This document shows, in pieces, positions 60,481 through 64,000 of a stretch of 64,000 bases of DNA (positions are counted from its first letter, which is position 1; each line of letters opens with the position of its first letter). The stretch lies in assembly GCA_013396525.1 (NCBI GenBank), contig VWYX01000206.1:432109-496108 (forward strand). The letters are read 5' to 3'. The DNA is from Chaetorhynchus papuensis. Its lineage: Eukaryota; Chordata; Aves; Passeriformes; Rhipiduridae. Position numbers and translations under genes: made by a program. The notes under the pieces are model-generated. The model saw nothing but the letters and a program-made list of their open reading frames with translations, searched no databases and had not been told where the DNA came from.

Positions 60481-60789
60481 TCCGGAGCACCCCGCACCGC
60501 CCTCTCCGGCGCCGCTCGCAGGGATGCGGGCGCAGCCCGGGGCTCGGAGCGCTGCTCCTGGCGGGGCTGGCGGGAGCGCATCCCGCCGGGACACATCGCC
60601 CGGGATGCTGCGGGGCACGCAGCCACTGGAAAGCGAACAGGCTCCCAGCTCGGGGGGTACAAGGCGTCCTGCGGGCTGGCTGGCAGCTACAAATCAGCTC
60701 CGCCGAACGGCAGGGGAGGGAGGCGCTTCTGGCGTGTAAACTTTGCAGCCAGGGATCTGGGGACTCGCTCCTTTCCCCTGGCGTGTAGG
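60481..60789. promoter_or_regulatory. CpG island, best promoter/first-exon candidate
   Basis: I count 28 CpG in 60481-60720, the densest segment of the window. On the + strand an ATG at 60524 opens a 71-codon frame to TAA at 60737, Ala/Gly/Arg-rich and unrecognised. In the frame one base along (60543 onward) the same DNA reads LGALLLAGLAGAHPAG, which resembles a signal-peptide core, but that frame has no ATG upstream. Either this is chance in GC-rich DNA, or a one-base error in the CCCGGGG run at 60536-60542 hides an N-terminal exon. No gene is called. A promoter-type CpG island is the supported statement; orientation is unknown. Confidence 0.55.
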
Positions 60790-63144
60790 TGGTATCTGTC
60801 ACAACCAACGTTTTCTTTGGAGGGAACAGGGAAAAGGAATTAAGTAAAGGAGCAGAAATGAACTGATTTAGGTACAGGTTTTTTGCTGATTTATGGTTTG
60901 CACATTTCAACAACTGCTTTGTAAATGGTTCACAAACTGCAATAGTTCCTGGGAGTTTAATGATCAGTATCTATAATACTGAGAAATGACAGTAAAATAA
61001 AGCATGACCTCAAATTTTATTGCTATAGGTACACAAAATGGAGTCTTACAAGATATAGATTAGTAAAAAAGCTCCAACTGCTTTCCTCTTCCCCCTTTTT
61101 CCCATTCATGACTATAAAAGCATCTTAACTTCTGTTCTGAAAAGAACTGTATCCCACAGTGTCCCCTGTATTAGATCTCCTCTACAGAATAAAGATCCTA
61201 ATTTTTTTTCAGTATAGTAATATTAAAAAAAAAAAACAATTAAAGACAAGAAAAGGCAATTTATACTGGACTGAACACCAAAAGATTTTAACAGTGATGA
61301 CCTAACATGTGTGGCCAGGGTCACAGTCCCCCATGTGTCACCTCAGCCTGACGTACAGCATTCAGAAACACCAAGTGCACAGCCCGAGCATGTGGAATTA
61401 TTACATGTAATCACAAAATGCTAATTGGTTACCAAGGCAAGGAGTATCAGATGAAATAGAAAACAAACCAGAAGCTGTTTCTCCAAGGCTTTTAAAGATA
61501 AAAGCATGGCTAAGCTTGGGTAGTTAGAACCAATAACACTCAGATATTCTCTTTGATCCCCTATTCCTGCCTGTCCATTATGAAACCATCAATATCATGT
61601 GAAGGTTGGAGGGAAGGTGTAGGCTCTCTGAGGATTGGCCAAATGCTACCTTTGCATCTCTCTCAGCTCCTCTTTCCTATATTTATCTTCTGCAGTGATT
61701 CTGATACCATAAACAGGGGCAGCTGACATCAAACCCAAGGCAGGGAGGGGAAAAGTAATGAGAGATGTGTGGTAGGGAGGACACTGCCACGGGTCTGGGC
61801 CAGACTTCCCGGCCAGGGGTTTCCTGGAACACTGCGCCTCTAAGTACTGTATTTGCCTCAGGCAACTTCCCTCCACATAATGGTAAAGAGAAACACTAAA
61901 TCAACAGATACACACACTGACTGAGAATTCAGTGAATGCAAAAGTCGTTCCAGCTCTGGGCCTCAAACTGTACAGAAGTTATTGGGAGGATGAGGCACTG
62001 ACACAACAGCAATGAGGTCTCCCGCCACCCGTCCTTGGCCCCCTGGAATAGGTGGGAACTTTCTTCATTTATCTGCAGAGGTGAGTATTGTACATGTGCG
62101 TAGATTGTTCCCTTATATATCTTTCAGTTTCAAAAGATTAAGAAAATGTCAGGAATGCCTGGCGAATGATTCACATAAAAAGGTTGTCACAAGATTATCT
62201 GCCAGGCTAGGGGGATGGAGGAGGTAACAGCCCACAGGACATGTGCAATTAGGCCGTAGTTAGAAGTTCTAAACACATCAAAAAATCCGAAAATTTGTTG
62301 GAAACATGAGACTGTGGACAAAATATCTATGGATGGAGTTCAGAATTCTTTTTACCAGATCCTAAGATCAATGAGCTGAGGCAATAAGCTGACAGAGGTG
62401 CATCTAATTTGCATGATGTCATGCAGTCCTTCTGCCTCTCTGAAAACAGTAGAGTTTGTGCCATGGAGAGGCTGCAGCACCTCCCATCTTCCATGGTGCC
62501 AACGCCGCTGTTTTTAGGACAAAGAAACACCTATCTGAAGTCAATGACGTGTAGAGAAAAGTGGCATAGATAGTCAAAGTCCCATAAAGAGACTCACAGT
62601 GGCCTGTTCCCTAGTCCCAGGGCAAGCCCGGCCTCAGGAGTGAGATGCCAAAGCTCAAGTGGCTTGTACACCTGGCAGCAGGTAATGGTTGTTCTGGGGT
62701 CCCACAAACTCTGAGGGGACTCTGCTCCCAGGCAGGCAGAGCTTTCATAGCCACTGGAAGGTCTGATTCCCCAAGGAGCAGCCCCTTGGTGGTGCAAACG
62801 GAGCTCTGGAGCTGTGGAGGAGCAGAGCTGAGTGTGCTGTTGCCATAGCAGGGGAAGGGGGATCTATGGAAACCCCTGAAAGGGCATCACTCCAGGCAGT
62901 CTCCAAACAGCAGGGCCACAGACAGTACCAGGGCACTTAGAAGGCACGCTGTGAAGCCAGGATAATTTCAATCCATTTAGCAAAGTGCTTCCAGTCCTCG
63001 TTTCAGAGCAGGTTAAAGGAAAATAGAGTAAGTATCGAACAAACAGAGTTAATCTGTACCTACAGCACTTTACTCAAGAAAAAACGAAAACTGTCTGGCA
63101 GTTGCCTGCTCTTGGTTTTTTATTTTCCTCTCAGGCAAAATGCC
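60790..63144. other. Non-coding stretch after the CpG island
   Basis: AT-rich 60840-61260 with an A12 run near 61225. No exon or RNA gene recognised. The minor phrase CTGAAGTCAATG at about 62535 recalls old repeats but is too short to call. Confidence 0.45.
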
Positions 63145-63193
63145 TTTTTCTTTCTTTCTTTCTTTTTTTTTTTTATTCTTGTTTGTTTGTTTG
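63145..63193 (+). repeat. (TTTC)n / T12 / (GTTT)n compound microsatellite
   Basis: TTTC units at 63147-63162, twelve T at 63163-63174, and GTTT units at 63181-63193. It is the probable reverse of an A-rich tail, without recognisable element body. Confidence 0.85.
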
Positions 63194-64000
63194 AAAGACT
63201 GCTGCTGTGTGATGGTGAGCTGCTCTTACACAGACTCACTAACCCAAAAGGCACAGGTGAAAATCACGGGGTTGTCAATACCTTATGGCAATGGCAGACA
63301 CTTTGGTAACATGATATATATCTGTGAGTAATCACATGTTTTCCTCCTCGCTTAGCGTGGAAAAGTGCCCTTGAAAATTGCTTACTCTCCCACTAAAACA
63401 TACAGGATTTGTACTCTAAGGGACAACACAGAAGTCCAATGAATCACTGAAATCAGGAAAAAAAAAAACAAGTAAGGTTCTTTGAATTTGTCCTTTCAGA
63501 AACAGGGATTGAAGACTGAGTTCCCAATTTTTTTCTTGGTGTTGCATTATGCTGTGTCCTTGGAAATATCAACAAGTCTGGCAAAATTTGTTCTTGAGAT
63601 TTGCAAACAGGGATGAATTTTACTTTTGAGCCTAATACATTTATCAATCTGTTTTTGTCTTCAGCCACTTACATTATCATAGTAGTCAAAAGCATTATAA
63701 CACATCCGACCAGAAATGTTCTGCTGAACACATCATGAAGGGACCCCAATTGCTTGCAAAGATGGCAAACCCTTTGTTTTCTCAAGGAAGCGCTCATTGC
63801 TCATTTTCCAGGCATTTTGGGACAAAATCATCTTTCATGTTCTCTTTCCTGGGGAAATCCTCAGTGGATATAAATAACTCAAAAGCACTCAAATGACTTC
63901 CAGTAGTCTTAGTGAAGGTATTGCTCTGGTGTAGGAACCTAACTGGTTATGCAAGTTCTGTCGGGGTAATTTCAAGTTACCTGCTAGAGGCACTTCTCAT
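63194..64000. other. Non-coding stretch to window end
   Basis: An A11 run lies near 63459. No gene, repeat or RNA recognised. Confidence 0.5.

Noticed and set aside
60524..60739. 71-codon ATG frame in the 60-kb CpG island, as a gene
   Set aside because: Ala/Gly/Arg-rich low-complexity product with no recognisable domain. Kept only as part of the island and as a finding.
1..64000. tRNA, rRNA or known microRNA genes
   Set aside because: I looked for recognisable tRNA boxes and a handful of well-known microRNA seeds and mature sequences and saw none. A covariance-model scan could still find divergent ones.

Overview
This window looks like vertebrate nuclear DNA, almost certainly from a bird. 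The evidence is two truncated 3' ends of CR1 LINE elements (about 9171-9257 and 36395-36533). Both carry the typical avian CR1 tail ending in an ATTCTATG-like repeat. The background is AT-rich, with mostly CpG-poor sequence interrupted by short GC-rich islets. There is no bacterial gene organisation: open frames are short, lie on both strands of the same DNA, and many begin at TTG/CTG/GTG rather than ATG. I find no protein-coding exon, tRNA, rRNA or known microRNA that I can defend. The most economical reading is intergenic DNA or the inside of a very long intron.

Layout. 1-9170: non-coding, with a candidate conserved block at 2400-3120 that contains an RFX X-box-like site. 9171-9257: first CR1 tail. 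9641-12870: AT-rich candidate regulatory blocks around a GC-rich islet (10911-11380). 13700-27000: non-coding, with simple repeats and several short matches to what I recognise as very old sauropsid interspersed repeats (13711-13783, 14498-14545, 15795-15846, 26776-26826, possibly 19600-19930). 27119-27488: a probable solitary retroviral LTR on the minus strand, with TATA, CCAAT and ATTAAA signals and a 6-bp flanking direct repeat. 27489-52595: non-coding, with the second CR1 tail and small tandem duplications. 52596-52756: assembly gap of 161 N followed by a G-quadruplex-type G tract. 54622-54790: imperfect direct repeat with a 94-bp period. 55090-55480 and 60481-60789: two CpG-dense islands, the best candidates for promoters or first exons in the window. 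57830-58060: another homeodomain-site-rich block.

No pathway or operon can be described. If the window has a function it is most likely regulatory (the AT-rich candidate blocks and the two CpG islands). Everything about conservation or enhancer activity is inference from base composition and motif content; no alignment was possible.
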